A DNA stretch of 64,000 nt. Origin: Nannocystis sp. RBIL2 (GTDB lineage Bacteria; Myxococcota_A; Polyangia; Nannocystales; Nannocystaceae). Below the pieces are notes generated by a model that made no database searches, was not told the DNA's origin, and saw only the letters and a list, made by a program, of their open reading frames with translations. Each line of letters opens with the position of its first letter. Position 1 is the stretch's first letter. Below are positions 1 through 10,061 of this stretch, in pieces. The translations under genes were made by a program, and so were the position numbers. The stretch is taken from positions 4,758,001 to 4,822,000 of the forward strand of contig NZ_JAPNJW010000001.1 in NCBI RefSeq assembly GCF_026626745.1, written 5' to 3'.

Positions 1-454
1 GGAAGCTGCGCAGGTCCGAGGCGACCTGGCCGAGCAGGGCCTTGCTGGCCGACTTGACGTGCAGCTTGCCGTCCTTGTCGACCTCGGCCTTGACCCCCGC
101 GGGCAGCTTGTAGCTGACCGGGTGCGAGAAGCCGAGGGTCAGGTCGACCACGTCGCCCTTGACCGCGGCGCGATAACCGACGCCGACGATGTCGAGCGTG
201 CGCGTGAAGCCGACCGAGACGCCGGTCAGCATGTTGGCCGTCATCGCCCGCGCGGTGCCGTGCAGCGCGCGCACGTCACCGGTCTCGCCGGTGCGGGTGA
301 AGGTGATGTTGTCACCCTCGACCTTGAACTGGATCGCGGCCGGGACCTCGAAGTTGAGGTCGCCCTGGGGACCCTTGACCGAGAGCGTCTGCCCCTTGGC
401 GGTCACGGTCACCCCTTTCGGGATCTTCACTGGGGTTTTGCCGATACGACTCAT
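1..454 (-). CDS. rplF: 50S ribosomal protein L6 (3' end outside window)
   Basis: Ribosomal protein L6 of the large subunit, which sits near the factor-binding site on 23S rRNA. The N-terminus MSRIGKTPVKIPKGV and the internal GDVRALHGTARAMTANML block are typical. About 151 residues are visible; the family is usually near 180, so the C-terminal part lies beyond base 1. The start ATG is the complement of 452-454, 30 bases after rpsH ends. Last visible gene of the spc-type operon. No sign of damage. Confidence 0.96.
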   Translation of the reverse strand, partial: MSRIGKTPVKIPKGVTVTAKGQTLSVKGPQGDLNFEVPAAIQFKVEGDNITFTRTGETGDVRALHGTARAMTANMLTGVSVGFTRTLDIVGVGYRAAVKGDVVDLTLGFSHPVSYKLPAGVKAEVDKDGKLHVKSASKALLGQVASDLRSF

Positions 455-484
455 GGTCTTGTTCCTTCGCGGCGACGGGTCGGA

Positions 485-880
485 TCACCACACGCTGCAG
501 ATGAGCTCGCCGCCGATGCCCTGACGCCGGGCGGCGCGGTCGGTCATCAGGCCACGCGAGGTCGAGACGATCAGGATCCCGAGGCCGTTGTGGACCTTCG
601 GAATGTCCTTGCCGCGCGAGTAGGCGCGCTGGCCGGGCCGGCTGATGCGGCGCATGCCCTCGATGGCGGCCTCTTCGCCCTGGTACTTGAGCTTGACCGA
701 CAGCAGACCCTGCTTGTCGTCGTCCTCCCACGAGAAGTCGAGGATGTACCCCTCCTCCTTGAGGATCTGGCAGATGCGGAGCTTCTGCTTCGAGCCGGGC
801 ATCGTGCAGTTCGGGTGCTGGGCGTGCTGGGCGTTGCGGATGCGCGCCAGCATGTCGGCGATGGGATCAGTCATGGACAT
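485..880 (-). CDS. rpsH: 30S ribosomal protein S8
   Basis: Primary 16S rRNA-binding protein S8 (131 aa, normal length). It begins MSMTDPIADMLARIRNAQ and ends with the family signature ILIVSTSRGLMTDRAARRQGIGGELI. The start at 880 is preceded by a strong GGAGGAG ribosome-binding site about 8 bases upstream; a start two codons later is possible. It follows rplE after only 15 bases. In most bacteria rpsN (S14) stands between rplE and rpsH, but there is no room for it here. Confidence 0.97.
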   Translation of the reverse strand: MSMTDPIADMLARIRNAQHAQHPNCTMPGSKQKLRICQILKEEGYILDFSWEDDDKQGLLSVKLKYQGEEAAIEGMRRISRPGQRAYSRGKDIPKVHNGLGILIVSTSRGLMTDRAARRQGIGGELICSVW

Positions 881-895
881 GGTTGCGACTCCTCC

Positions 896-1555
896 TTAGG
901 CGCGCCGGAACGGCATCCCCAGCTTCTCAAGCAGGGAGCGACCCTCGTCGTCGGTGCCCGCCGAGGTGTGAATGCAGATGTTCATGCCCGGCACCTTGTC
1001 GAGCTTGTCGATGTCGACTTCGGGGAAGATGAGGACTTCCTTCACGCCGAGCGTGAAGTTGCCGCGGCCGTCAAACGCCTTGCGGCTGACCCCACGGAAG
1101 TCACGCGTACGCGGGAGCGCGATCGTCAACAGACGGTCGAGGAACTCCCACATGACGTTGCCCCGCAGCGTCACCATGCAACCGATCTTCATCCCCTCGC
1201 GGAGCTTGAAGGTCGCGATCGACTTCTTGGCGCGGGTCACCACCGGTCGCTGACCGGTGATGTGGCCGAGCACCTCGAACGCCTGCTCAAGCAGCTTCGG
1301 CTGGCGAATCGCCTCGCCGAGACCGATGTTGAGCACGATCTTCTCGACCCGCGGCACATTGAGGACGTTCTTGTAGCCGAACTCGCTGACGAGCGCGGGC
1401 TTGGCGACCTCGCTGTACTTTTGAACGAGTCGGGGTACGTACCCCTCCTCGCGCTTGAGCGGCTCCTCTTGGATCCGCTGAAACTTGAACCCGAAGCCGG
1501 CGGCTTCCTTCTTCTTGGCGGGGGGTGCCCCGCCGGCGCGTGCTGCCTTGGCCAT
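896..1555 (-). CDS. rplE: 50S ribosomal protein L5, N-terminally extended
   Basis: L5 binds 5S rRNA and contacts the 30S head. The conserved body starts near residue 41 (PRLVQKYSEVAKPAL) and includes FGYKNVLNVPRVEKIVLNIG and TRDFRGVSRKAFDGRGN. At 219 aa it is about 40 residues longer than the usual 179. The extra part is an N-terminal Lys/Ala/Pro-rich stretch (MAKAARAGGAPPAKKKEAAG). The ATG at 1555 lies 15 bases after the end of rplX. The extension has no internal Met that would give a standard-length protein, so it is probably translated. Confidence 0.96.
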   Translation of the reverse strand: MAKAARAGGAPPAKKKEAAGFGFKFQRIQEEPLKREEGYVPRLVQKYSEVAKPALVSEFGYKNVLNVPRVEKIVLNIGLGEAIRQPKLLEQAFEVLGHITGQRPVVTRAKKSIATFKLREGMKIGCMVTLRGNVMWEFLDRLLTIALPRTRDFRGVSRKAFDGRGNFTLGVKEVLIFPEVDIDKLDKVPGMNICIHTSAGTDDEGRSLLEKLGMPFRRA

Positions 1556-1570
1556 GACGACGAATTCCGG

Positions 1571-1888
1571 TTACTTGTCGATCTGCTCGCCCGACTTGAC
1601 CGCGACGCGGACCTTGCGGCCGTCGTCGAGGACCTGGAAGCGCACCCGAGTCGGGTCGCCCGACTGCGGATCCGCGAGCATCACGTTGGAGAGGTGGACG
1701 GGGGCCTCGCGCTTCACGATGCCACCCTGGGGGTTCTCTTTGCCGGGCTTGACGTGCTTGGTGACGACGTTGACACCCTGCACGACCACTCGGTCGGTCT
1801 CGGGCACCACTCGCAGCACCTTGCCGCGACGACCCTTGTGCTTTCCGGCGATGACGACGACCTCGTCGCCCGAACGAATCCGCTGCAT
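1571..1888 (-). CDS. rplX: 50S ribosomal protein L24
   Basis: L24 (105 aa) is an assembly initiator for the large subunit. The KOW motif is at the N-terminus (MQRIRSGDEVVVIAGKHKGR). I place the start at 1888 because the ATG overlaps the rplN stop by one base (TGATG), a coupled arrangement. Longer in-frame starts upstream would run through rplN and are not credible. Confidence 0.96.
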   Translation of the reverse strand: MQRIRSGDEVVVIAGKHKGRRGKVLRVVPETDRVVVQGVNVVTKHVKPGKENPQGGIVKREAPVHLSNVMLADPQSGDPTRVRFQVLDDGRKVRVAVKSGEQIDK

Positions 1889-2256
1889 CACAGCACCTCC
1901 GGCGCCAGCGAGATGATCTTGAGGTAGTTCTTCTGCCGCAGCTCGCGCGCCACGGGCCCGAAGATGCGAGTGCCGATCGGCTGCTTCTGGGCGTCGATGA
2001 GCACGGCGCTGTTGGTGTCGAAGCGGATCACGCTGCCGTCGACGCGACGCACGCCCTTGCGCGTGCGGACGATGACGGCCTTCATGACCGAGCCCTTCTT
2101 CACCTTGCTGTTCGGCAGCGCGTCGCGGACCGAGACGACGATGATGTCGCCGATGGTCGCGTAGCGGCGCTTCGAGCCGCCCAGCACCTTGATGCAGAAC
2201 AGCTTGCGCGCGCCCGAGTTGTCGGCCACGTCGAGGACGGACTGGACCTGAATCAT
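1888..2256 (-). CDS. rplN: 50S ribosomal protein L14
   Basis: L14 (122 aa, exactly the family length) lies at the subunit interface and contacts 16S rRNA. The start MIQVQSVLDVADNSGARK and the block DGSVIRFDTNSAVLID are diagnostic. It is coupled on both sides: it overlaps rpsQ by four bases upstream and rplX by one base downstream. Confidence 0.98.
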   Translation of the reverse strand: MIQVQSVLDVADNSGARKLFCIKVLGGSKRRYATIGDIIVVSVRDALPNSKVKKGSVMKAVIVRTRKGVRRVDGSVIRFDTNSAVLIDAQKQPIGTRIFGPVARELRQKNYLKIISLAPEVL

Positions 2257-2540
2257 ACGAGCGTCGCTTTCTCCACGATCGCCTGGAGCGCCCAGCGCTT
2301 CTCGCGGGACAGGGGCCGGCAGCTGACGATGCGAACGACATCGCCGACCTTGGCCTGGTTGGTCTCGTCATGCGCCTTGTAGCGCAGCCGCTCGCTGACG
2401 TACTTGCGGTAGCGGGGGTGCTTGAAGCGCCGCTGCACCTGGACGACGATGGTCTTGTCCATCTTGTCCGACACGACGGTGCCCGTGAGGACCCGGCGCT
2501 GGCGCGTCTCGGTCTCGGTGGTGGTGTCTTGCTCAGTCAT
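2253..2540 (-). CDS. rpsQ: 30S ribosomal protein S17
   Basis: S17 (95 aa) binds 16S rRNA early in assembly. The core RRVLTGTVVSDKMDKTIVVQ starts near residue 15 after a Thr/Glu-rich N-terminal tail, slightly longer than usual. The stop overlaps the rplN start by four bases. The start is three bases after rpmC ends. Confidence 0.96.
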   Translation of the reverse strand: MTEQDTTTETETRQRRVLTGTVVSDKMDKTIVVQVQRRFKHPRYRKYVSERLRYKAHDETNQAKVGDVVRIVSCRPLSREKRWALQAIVEKATLV

Positions 2541-2543
2541 GGC

Positions 2544-2750
2544 TCATGCCTCTCCCGCGATGCCGCGAGCGCGCTCGTGGAGGACGGTCTTGATGCGGGC
2601 GATGTCGCGGCGCAGCGCGCCGAACTGGGCGAAGTTGGTGGCCCGCTGGGTCGCCTTGGCGACGCTCAGGCGGACGAGCTTGTCGCGGAGCTGGCCCTCG
2701 AGCTCGGTGAGCTCTTCGTTGGTCTTCTCGCGGAGTTCGAGCGCTTTCAC
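2544..2750 (-). CDS. rpmC: 50S ribosomal protein L29
   Basis: L29 (68 aa, normal size) surrounds the polypeptide exit tunnel and is a docking site for trigger factor and SRP. It begins MKALELREKTNEELTELEGQ, with the usual helical hairpin and a basic middle. The start overlaps the rplP stop by four bases, so translation is probably coupled. Confidence 0.95.
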   Translation of the reverse strand: MKALELREKTNEELTELEGQLRDKLVRLSVAKATQRATNFAQFGALRRDIARIKTVLHERARGIAGEA

Positions 2751-3163
2751 AGGGCAGTGTCCCTTCGGATGAAGCGGGTCTTGATCGGCAGCTTGTGATG
2801 GGCGCGGAGGAACGCCTCGCGGGCGAGCTCCTCGGTGACACCCTCGATCTCGTAGAGGACGCGGCCGGGGCGGACGACAGCGACCCAGAAGTCCGGGGCG
2901 CCCTTGCCCTTACCCATTCGGGTCTCGGCCGGCTTGCGCGAGACGGGCTTGTCCGGGAAGACCCGGATGTAGAGCTTGCCGCCGCGCTTGACGTGGCGGT
3001 TGATCGCGATACGAGCGGCCTCGATCTGGCGCGCGGTCAGCCACCCGCACTCGACGGTCTGCAGGCCGAAGTCGCCGAAGGAGACCTCCGACCCGCCCTT
3101 GGCCTGGCCGGCCATGTGGCCCTTTTGGACCTTGCGGTACTTGACTCTGGATGGGGAGAGCAT
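2747..3163 (-). CDS. rplP: 50S ribosomal protein L16
   Basis: L16 (138 aa, family length) organises the A-site tRNA region of the large subunit. MLSPSRVKYRKVQKGHMAG at the start and the MGKGKGAPDFWVAVVRPGRV block are diagnostic. It follows rpsC after 15 bases and overlaps rpmC by four. Confidence 0.97.
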   Translation of the reverse strand: MLSPSRVKYRKVQKGHMAGQAKGGSEVSFGDFGLQTVECGWLTARQIEAARIAINRHVKRGGKLYIRVFPDKPVSRKPAETRMGKGKGAPDFWVAVVRPGRVLYEIEGVTEELAREAFLRAHHKLPIKTRFIRRDTAL

Positions 3164-3178
3164 GTTGGGATGCCTCGC

Positions 3179-3853
3179 TTACTTCTGGGGCCGCGGGAAG
3201 CGCGGGTCGTTCTGTTGCGTGGCGCGCTGGCCGTACACCTCGCCCTTGAAGATCCAGCACTTGACGCCGATCGCACCGGCGGTCGTGTGGGCCTCGGCGA
3301 AGCCGTAGTCGATGTCGGCGCGCAGGGTGTGCAGCGGCACGCCGCCGGCGCGGTAGGTCTCGCGGCGCGACATCTCGGCGCCGGCCAGGCGGCCCGAAGC
3401 GGCGACGCGGATGCCCTTGGCGCCGAACTTCATGGCGGTCTGCATGGCCCGCTTGAGCGCGCGGCGGAACGCGATGCGGCGCTCGAGCTGCTGGGCGATG
3501 TTCTCGGCCACCAGCTGCGCGTTGGTCTCGGCCTTGCGGACCTCCTGGATGTTCAGGAACACCTCGGACTCGGTCAGGCGCGAGACCTTCTTCTTCAGGC
3601 CCTCGACGCCGGCGCCGCGCTTGCCGATGATGATGCCGGGACGCGCCGAGAAGATGTTGATCTTCAGCTTGTTGGCGGCCCGCTCGATCGTGATGTCGGC
3701 GATGCTGGCGGCGTAGAGCTCCTTCTTGAGGAAGCGCCGGATCTTGAGGTCCTCATGCAGCCACTGGCGGTAGCGCGTGTGCTCGAACCACTTCGAGCCC
3801 CAGGTACGGACGATGCCGATGCGGAAGCCGATCGGATGTGTTTTCTGTCCCAT
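3179..3853 (-). CDS. rpsC: 30S ribosomal protein S3
   Basis: S3 (224 aa) forms part of the mRNA entry channel and its helicase site. It begins MGQKTHPIGFRIGIVRTW and carries the KH-domain loop ARPGIIIGKRG near residue 80. The start at 3853 overlaps the rplV stop by one base. Longer in-frame starts would cover rplV and were rejected. Confidence 0.97.
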   Translation of the reverse strand: MGQKTHPIGFRIGIVRTWGSKWFEHTRYRQWLHEDLKIRRFLKKELYAASIADITIERAANKLKINIFSARPGIIIGKRGAGVEGLKKKVSRLTESEVFLNIQEVRKAETNAQLVAENIAQQLERRIAFRRALKRAMQTAMKFGAKGIRVAASGRLAGAEMSRRETYRAGGVPLHTLRADIDYGFAEAHTTAGAIGVKCWIFKGEVYGQRATQQNDPRFPRPQK

Positions 3854-4188
3854 TAGCTGCGAACCTCCGCCACCTCGAGGTGGATGTGGCTGGTCTTCTT
3901 GAGGATCCGATTGGCGCGGCCCATCGCCCGCGGGCGCCAGCGCTTGAGCGTCGGGCCCTGATCGACGGTCACCTTGGTGACGACGAGGTTGTCGACGTTG
4001 ACGTCGCCGGTGTCTTCGGCGTTGGCGACCGCGGACACGAGCAGCTTGAAGAACTGCTTGGCGCCCGACTTGTGCAAGAAGCGAAGGTCGTCGATGGCGC
4101 GGGCGACCTGCTTGCCGCGGATCAGGTTGGCGATGATCCGGGCCTTTCGCGGGGTGATGCGCGCGTGGCTGAGACGTGCGATGGCCAT
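3853..4188 (-). CDS. rplV: 50S ribosomal protein L22
   Basis: L22 (111 aa) lines the exit tunnel with a long beta-hairpin, and macrolide-resistance mutations map to it in other bacteria. It begins MAIARLSHARITPRKARIIA. The hairpin region TLKRWRPRAMGRANRILKKT is intact with no insertion. The ATG at 4188 is chosen over longer in-frame starts that would enter rpsS. Confidence 0.96.
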   Translation of the reverse strand: MAIARLSHARITPRKARIIANLIRGKQVARAIDDLRFLHKSGAKQFFKLLVSAVANAEDTGDVNVDNLVVTKVTVDQGPTLKRWRPRAMGRANRILKKTSHIHLEVAEVRS

Positions 4189-4202
4189 GGGTACCTCGGT
4201 GA

Positions 4203-4481
4203 TTACTTCTTCGTGGCCTTGCGGTCGCCGGAGTGACCACGGAAGGTACGGGTCGGGGCGAACTCGCCGAGCTTGTGCCCGACCATGTTCTCGGTGATGA
4301 AGATGGGGATCCACTTGTGACCGTTGTGGACCATCACGTTCGCGCCGACGAACTGCGGCATGATCGTGGAACGGCGCGACCAGGTCTTGACCACACGCCG
4401 GCTGCCCTCCCTGAGGGCGACTTCGATCTTCTCGACCAGGTGGGAGTCCGCGAACGGGCCCTTCTTAATGGAGCGTGCCAT
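4203..4481 (-). CDS. rpsS: 30S ribosomal protein S19
   Basis: S19 (92 aa) is a head protein that pairs with S13 and contacts the A-site tRNA region. It opens MARSIKKGPFADSHLVEKI and ends EFAPTRTFRGHSGDRKATKK, both diagnostic. It sits three bases after rplB and 14 before rplV in the standard S10-operon order. Confidence 0.97.
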   Translation of the reverse strand: MARSIKKGPFADSHLVEKIEVALREGSRRVVKTWSRRSTIMPQFVGANVMVHNGHKWIPIFITENMVGHKLGEFAPTRTFRGHSGDRKATKK

Positions 4482-4484
4482 GCG

Positions 4485-5309
4485 TTACTTCTTCCTACGG
4501 GAGACGATGAAGACGTCGGTGCGCTTGTTGTGCCGCGTGCGGTAGCCCTTCGACAGGATGCCCCACGGCGAGCACGGGTGCCGACCGCCGGAGGTGCGAC
4601 CCTCGCCGCCGCCCATCGGGTGGTCGACCGGGTTCATGGTGACGCCGCGGTTGTGCGGGCGAATGCCGAGCCAGCGGGTGCGGCCGGCCTTGCCGAGGCT
4701 GACGCGGCTGTGGTCGCCGTTGCTCAGCGTGCCGACGGTGGCGCGGCAGTCGATGTGGACGCGACGAACCTCGCCGGAGGGCAGACGGACCTGCGTCCAG
4801 TCGCCCTCGCGCGCCATCAGCTGGGCGCCCGAGCCGGCGGTGCGGACCAGCTGGCCGCCCTTGCCGATCTTGATCTCGAGGTTGTGGATGATGGTGCCGA
4901 CAGGGATGTTGCGCAGCGGGAGGCTGTTGCCCGGCTTGATGTCGGCAGCCTGGTCGCTGATCACCGAGTCGCCGACCTTCAGACCCTCGGGGGCGAGGAT
5001 GTAGCGCTTCTCGCCGTCGGCGTAGTTGATGAGCGCGATGAAGGTGGTGCGGTTCGGGTCGTACTCGACCGTCGCGACCTTGCCCGGCACGCCGAACTTG
5101 TCGCGCTTGAAGTCGATGACGCGGTAGAGCTGCTTGTGACCGCCGCCGCGGAAGCGCGAGGTCTGGCGGCCGTGGTTGTTGCGCCCGGTGTGGCGGTCGA
5201 TCTTCTCGACCAGCGGCCGGTGCGGCTCGCTCGCCGTCACCTGGTCGCGGGTGTTGACGCTCATGCCGCGTCGGCCCGGGGAGGTCGGCCTGTAGACTTT
5301 AATGCCCAT
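4485..5309 (-). CDS. rplB: 50S ribosomal protein L2
   Basis: L2 (274 aa, normal length) is needed for peptidyl-transferase activity and subunit joining. It starts MGIKVYRPTSPGRRGMSVN. The C-terminal loop around VDHPMGGGEGRTSGGRHP contains the conserved histidine region near the active site. It follows rplW after 11 bases. Confidence 0.98.
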   Translation of the reverse strand: MGIKVYRPTSPGRRGMSVNTRDQVTASEPHRPLVEKIDRHTGRNNHGRQTSRFRGGGHKQLYRVIDFKRDKFGVPGKVATVEYDPNRTTFIALINYADGEKRYILAPEGLKVGDSVISDQAADIKPGNSLPLRNIPVGTIIHNLEIKIGKGGQLVRTAGSGAQLMAREGDWTQVRLPSGEVRRVHIDCRATVGTLSNGDHSRVSLGKAGRTRWLGIRPHNRGVTMNPVDHPMGGGEGRTSGGRHPCSPWGILSKGYRTRHNKRTDVFIVSRRKK

Positions 5310-5320
5310 GGTGCGCTCCT

Positions 5321-5620
5321 TCAGCCCTTGTCGGCTTGATCTCCGTAGAGGTCGATCGAGTCACCGGGGTGAACGGTGACGATCGCCTTCTTCCACGACC
5401 GCTGCTTGCCGGTGAACTTGCCGACTCGGCGGAGGTCGCCGCGCACGACCATGGTGCGCACGTCCCGGACGCGGACGCCGAACACCAGCTCGACGGCCTT
5501 ACGGATCTCGATCTTGTTCGCGGCCTTGGCGACCTCGAACACGTAGTGGTTGTGGCGGCCCTGCACCTCGGTCGACTTCTCGGTGACGACCGGGCGGACG
5601 ATGATCTGCTGCGGGGTCAT
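5321..5620 (-). CDS. rplW: 50S ribosomal protein L23
   Basis: L23 (99 aa) is the exit-tunnel protein to which trigger factor and SRP bind. It begins MTPQQIIVRPVVTEKSTEV and has the VELVFGVRVRDVRTM and FTGKQRSWKKAIVTV blocks. The start at 5620 overlaps the rplD stop by four bases. A longer in-frame reading through rplD is a shadow. Confidence 0.96.
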   Translation of the reverse strand: MTPQQIIVRPVVTEKSTEVQGRHNHYVFEVAKAANKIEIRKAVELVFGVRVRDVRTMVVRGDLRRVGKFTGKQRSWKKAIVTVHPGDSIDLYGDQADKG

Positions 5621-6270
5621 GCGACCTCCTTCGGGGCGTCGGACTTGGTGCCCGACAGACGGGCCTCGACCGCGCGCAGCGAGGTCTCCGAGATCAGCAG
5701 CTTGGGGAAGCGCAGGATGTCGTAGACGTTGAGGCCGCGGACGTCGAGGAAGCTCGCCGCTGCCAGGTTGCGCGTGCTGAGACGCAGGTTCTTGTTGTCG
5801 CCAACGTCGACCAGCAGGGCCTTCGGCGCGCCGAGAGTGGTCAGCGCCTGGGCGATGGTCTTGGTCTTGACGGCCTCGAGCTGCAGGTCGCGGATGACGA
5901 TCAGGTCGCCCTTCGAGGCCCGCACGGTCAGAGCGGTGCGCAGCGCGCTCGCCATGACCTTCTTGTTGACGTGGAAGGCGTAGTTGCGCGGCTTGGGCCC
6001 GAACACCTGACCGCCACCGCGGAAGATGTTGGCGCGGCGCGAGCCGTGACGGGCGCCGCCGGTGCCCTTCTGCTTGTGCAGCTTCTTGCCGGTGATGGAG
6101 ACCTCGGCGCGGGTCTGGGTCGAGTGCGTACCGGCGCGGCGAGCCGCCCGCTGGTAGCGCACGACCTCCCACAGGAGGTGCTCACGCACGGGGACGGCGA
6201 ACACCGCGTCGGCGACGTCGATCTCGCCGACCTGAGCGCCCGTGAGGTCTTTGACGATGAGCTTGGCCAT
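5617..6270 (-). CDS. rplD: 50S ribosomal protein L4
   Basis: L4 (217 aa) reaches into the exit tunnel and in many bacteria also represses its own operon. The tunnel loop KKLHKQKGTGGARHGSRRAN is intact near residues 60-80. It starts only six bases after rpsJ ends, with a GAGG ribosome-binding site inside the rpsJ 3' end. The gene that normally separates the two, rplC, is missing. Confidence 0.97.
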   Translation of the reverse strand: MAKLIVKDLTGAQVGEIDVADAVFAVPVREHLLWEVVRYQRAARRAGTHSTQTRAEVSITGKKLHKQKGTGGARHGSRRANIFRGGGQVFGPKPRNYAFHVNKKVMASALRTALTVRASKGDLIVIRDLQLEAVKTKTIAQALTTLGAPKALLVDVGDNKNLRLSTRNLAAASFLDVRGLNVYDILRFPKLLISETSLRAVEARLSGTKSDAPKEVA

Positions 6271-6276
6271 GGTGCC

Positions 6277-6585
<309 letters not shown>

Positions 6586-6626
6586 GGCGATATCCCTTGG
6601 TCTTTGCCGGCGTACTCGAGCGAGCT

Positions 6627-7826
<1,200 letters not shown>

Positions 7827-7931
7827 GGCTGTGCTTCGCTCAGTGAGGGGTGTTGGAGTCTGAGGGGCGGGATCTACCAGCTAGTCAAGGATTGGAAAAG
7901 CCCGATCGCGTCGCCTGAGTGAGAGAAACCG

Positions 7932-10061
7932 CTAATATCCGCGGGCGCGGGTGACGATCTCCGCCTGCCGGTCGCTCGGGACCTCGGCGTAGTGGCTGAA
8001 GTGCATCGTGTAGCTCGCCCGGCCCTGAGTGGCCGAACGAAGCGCCGTAGCATACCCGACCATCTCGGCGAGGGGAACTTCCGCGTCGATGACCTGAAGC
8101 CCGCGGAGGGGCTCCATGCCCTGCACACGGCCGCGGCGGCCGCCCAGGTCGTTGACCACGTGGCCGGTGAAGTCCTCGGGGACCTCGACTTCGACCTTCA
8201 TCATCGGCTCGAGCAGGCGGGGGCTGGCCTTCTCGAAGGCCTCCATGAGGCCCATGGTGGCAGCCGCCCGAAAGCTCACGGCGGTCGAGTCGCCCTCGAC
8301 GTAGGCCCCGTCCTTCAGCCGAACCTCAACGTCGACCAGCGGGTAGCCGAGCAGCGGGCCGCGGGTCAGGGCATCGGTGGCGCCCTCGCGGACCGCCGCG
8401 ATCATGTCGGGCAGCAGCTTGGCCGGCTCGAGCTTCTGGCCGCGCTCGCGGACCGGCTCGGGGATGAGGTTGACGAAGGAATTGCCGGCGCCGCGCTCGC
8501 GCGGGACCACCTCGAGGACGATCCGGGCGTACTGCCGCTTGCCGCCGATCTCCCGGTCGTACTCGATGGGATGGATCAACAGCTGGCCGACCGTCTCGCG
8601 GTAGGCGACCTGCGGCTTGCCGACGTTGCTCGGGACGCGCGCCTCGCGGGCGATGCGGTCGACGATGATCTCCAGGTGCAGCTCGCCCTGCCCGCCCATC
8701 AGGGTCTGGCCCGAATCGGGGTCGACCCGCACGGTGAAGCTGGGGTCCTCGCGCTGCATCCGCTCGAGTGCCTCGGTCAGCGCCGCCTGGTCGGCGGTCG
8801 ACTTGGCCTCGATCGCGCGGAAAATCACGGGCTCGGGGATCTCCAAGCCTGGCAAGATCACCTGCTCGCGGTCGGTCGCCAGGACCACCGTGTCGCCGGT
8901 GGTCGTGAAGCGGAGCCCGACGGCGGCGGCGATGTTGCCGGCCGATACCTCGTCGATCTCCTGCATCTTGTTGGCGTGGACCTGCAGGAGCTTGTTGACC
9001 CGCTCCTTGCGGTCGCGCGTGACGTTCTGGATCGCGTCCTTGACCTTGAGGACGCCCGAGTAGACGCGCAGGAACACCAGCGGGCCGCGGTGCGGGTCGT
9101 GGACGACCTTGAACGCCAGCGCGAGCAGCGGCTCGCTGGCGGCCGCGTTCCGCTGGACCTCGCCGTCGTCGGCCTTGCGGCGGGCGATCACCGGCGGCAT
9201 GTCGAGCGGCGACGGCAGGAAGTCGATGACGGCGTCGAGCAGCGGCTGGATGCCCTTGTTCTTGAGCGCAGTGCCGCACAGCACGGCGACGCCCTTGTTG
9301 GCGATGGTCGCCCGGCGCAGGCCGGCCTTGAGCAGGTCGAGCGGGACGCCCGCGGCACCTGTCTCGAGGAACACGTTCATCGTCTCGTCGTCGACCTCGG
9401 CCACCGACTCGACCAGCGCCTCACGGGCCAGGACCGCCTCGGTGTGCAGCTCGTGCTCCTCGGTCACCGGCTTGCGGGTGAGCTGGGTGCCGCCGTCGTC
9501 GGTCCAGACGATCTCCTCCATGGTGAGGAGGTCGACGACGCCAGTGAAGGCCGACTCGAGGCCGTTGGGGATCTGCACGACCATGGGGTGGGCGTGCAGG
9601 ACGGACTTCATCATCTCGACGGTGCGGTCGAGCGTGGCGCCGACGCGGTCCATCTTGTTGACGAAGGCGATCCGCGGGACGTGGTAGCGCTCGGCCTGCC
9701 GCCACACCGTCTCGGTCTGCGGCTGCACGCCGGCGACGGCGTCGAACACGGCCACGGCGCCGTCGAGCACGCGGAGCGAGCGCTCGACCTCGATGGTGAA
9801 GTCGACGTGTCCGGGGGTGTCGATCAGGTTGATCCGGTGACCGCGCCAGAAGCAGGTGGTCGCCGCGGAGGTGATCGTGATGCCACGCTCCTGCTCCTGC
9901 TCCATGAAGTCCATGACGGTGTTGCCGTCGTGGACCTCACCCATCTTGTGCGAGATCCCCGTGTAGAAGAGCACGCGTTCCGTCGTCGTGGTCTTCCCGG
10001 CATCGATGTGGGCCATGATGCCGATGTCTCGGATGGCCGCGATGTCGTTGGAGGGCTGCAT
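7932..10061 (-). CDS. fusA: Elongation factor G
   Basis: EF-G (709 aa from this start) drives GTP-dependent translocation. The P-loop AHIDAGKTTTTER is near residue 18, DTPGHVDF near 83 and NKMDRVGA near 137. The rest covers domains II-V. I chose the ATG at 10061 because MQPSNDIAAIRDIGIMAHID matches the normal EF-G N-terminus. An in-frame ATG at 10115 has a better GGAG site and would add 18 residues. Upstream, 10062-10350 separates it from rpsG without a gene. Confidence 0.97.
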   Translation of the reverse strand: MQPSNDIAAIRDIGIMAHIDAGKTTTTERVLFYTGISHKMGEVHDGNTVMDFMEQEQERGITITSAATTCFWRGHRINLIDTPGHVDFTIEVERSLRVLDGAVAVFDAVAGVQPQTETVWRQAERYHVPRIAFVNKMDRVGATLDRTVEMMKSVLHAHPMVVQIPNGLESAFTGVVDLLTMEEIVWTDDGGTQLTRKPVTEEHELHTEAVLAREALVESVAEVDDETMNVFLETGAAGVPLDLLKAGLRRATIANKGVAVLCGTALKNKGIQPLLDAVIDFLPSPLDMPPVIARRKADDGEVQRNAAASEPLLALAFKVVHDPHRGPLVFLRVYSGVLKVKDAIQNVTRDRKERVNKLLQVHANKMQEIDEVSAGNIAAAVGLRFTTTGDTVVLATDREQVILPGLEIPEPVIFRAIEAKSTADQAALTEALERMQREDPSFTVRVDPDSGQTLMGGQGELHLEIIVDRIAREARVPSNVGKPQVAYRETVGQLLIHPIEYDREIGGKRQYARIVLEVVPRERGAGNSFVNLIPEPVRERGQKLEPAKLLPDMIAAVREGATDALTRGPLLGYPLVDVEVRLKDGAYVEGDSTAVSFRAAATMGLMEAFEKASPRLLEPMMKVEVEVPEDFTGHVVNDLGGRRGRVQGMEPLRGLQVIDAEVPLAEMVGYATALRSATQGRASYTMHFSHYAEVPSDRQAEIVTRARGY

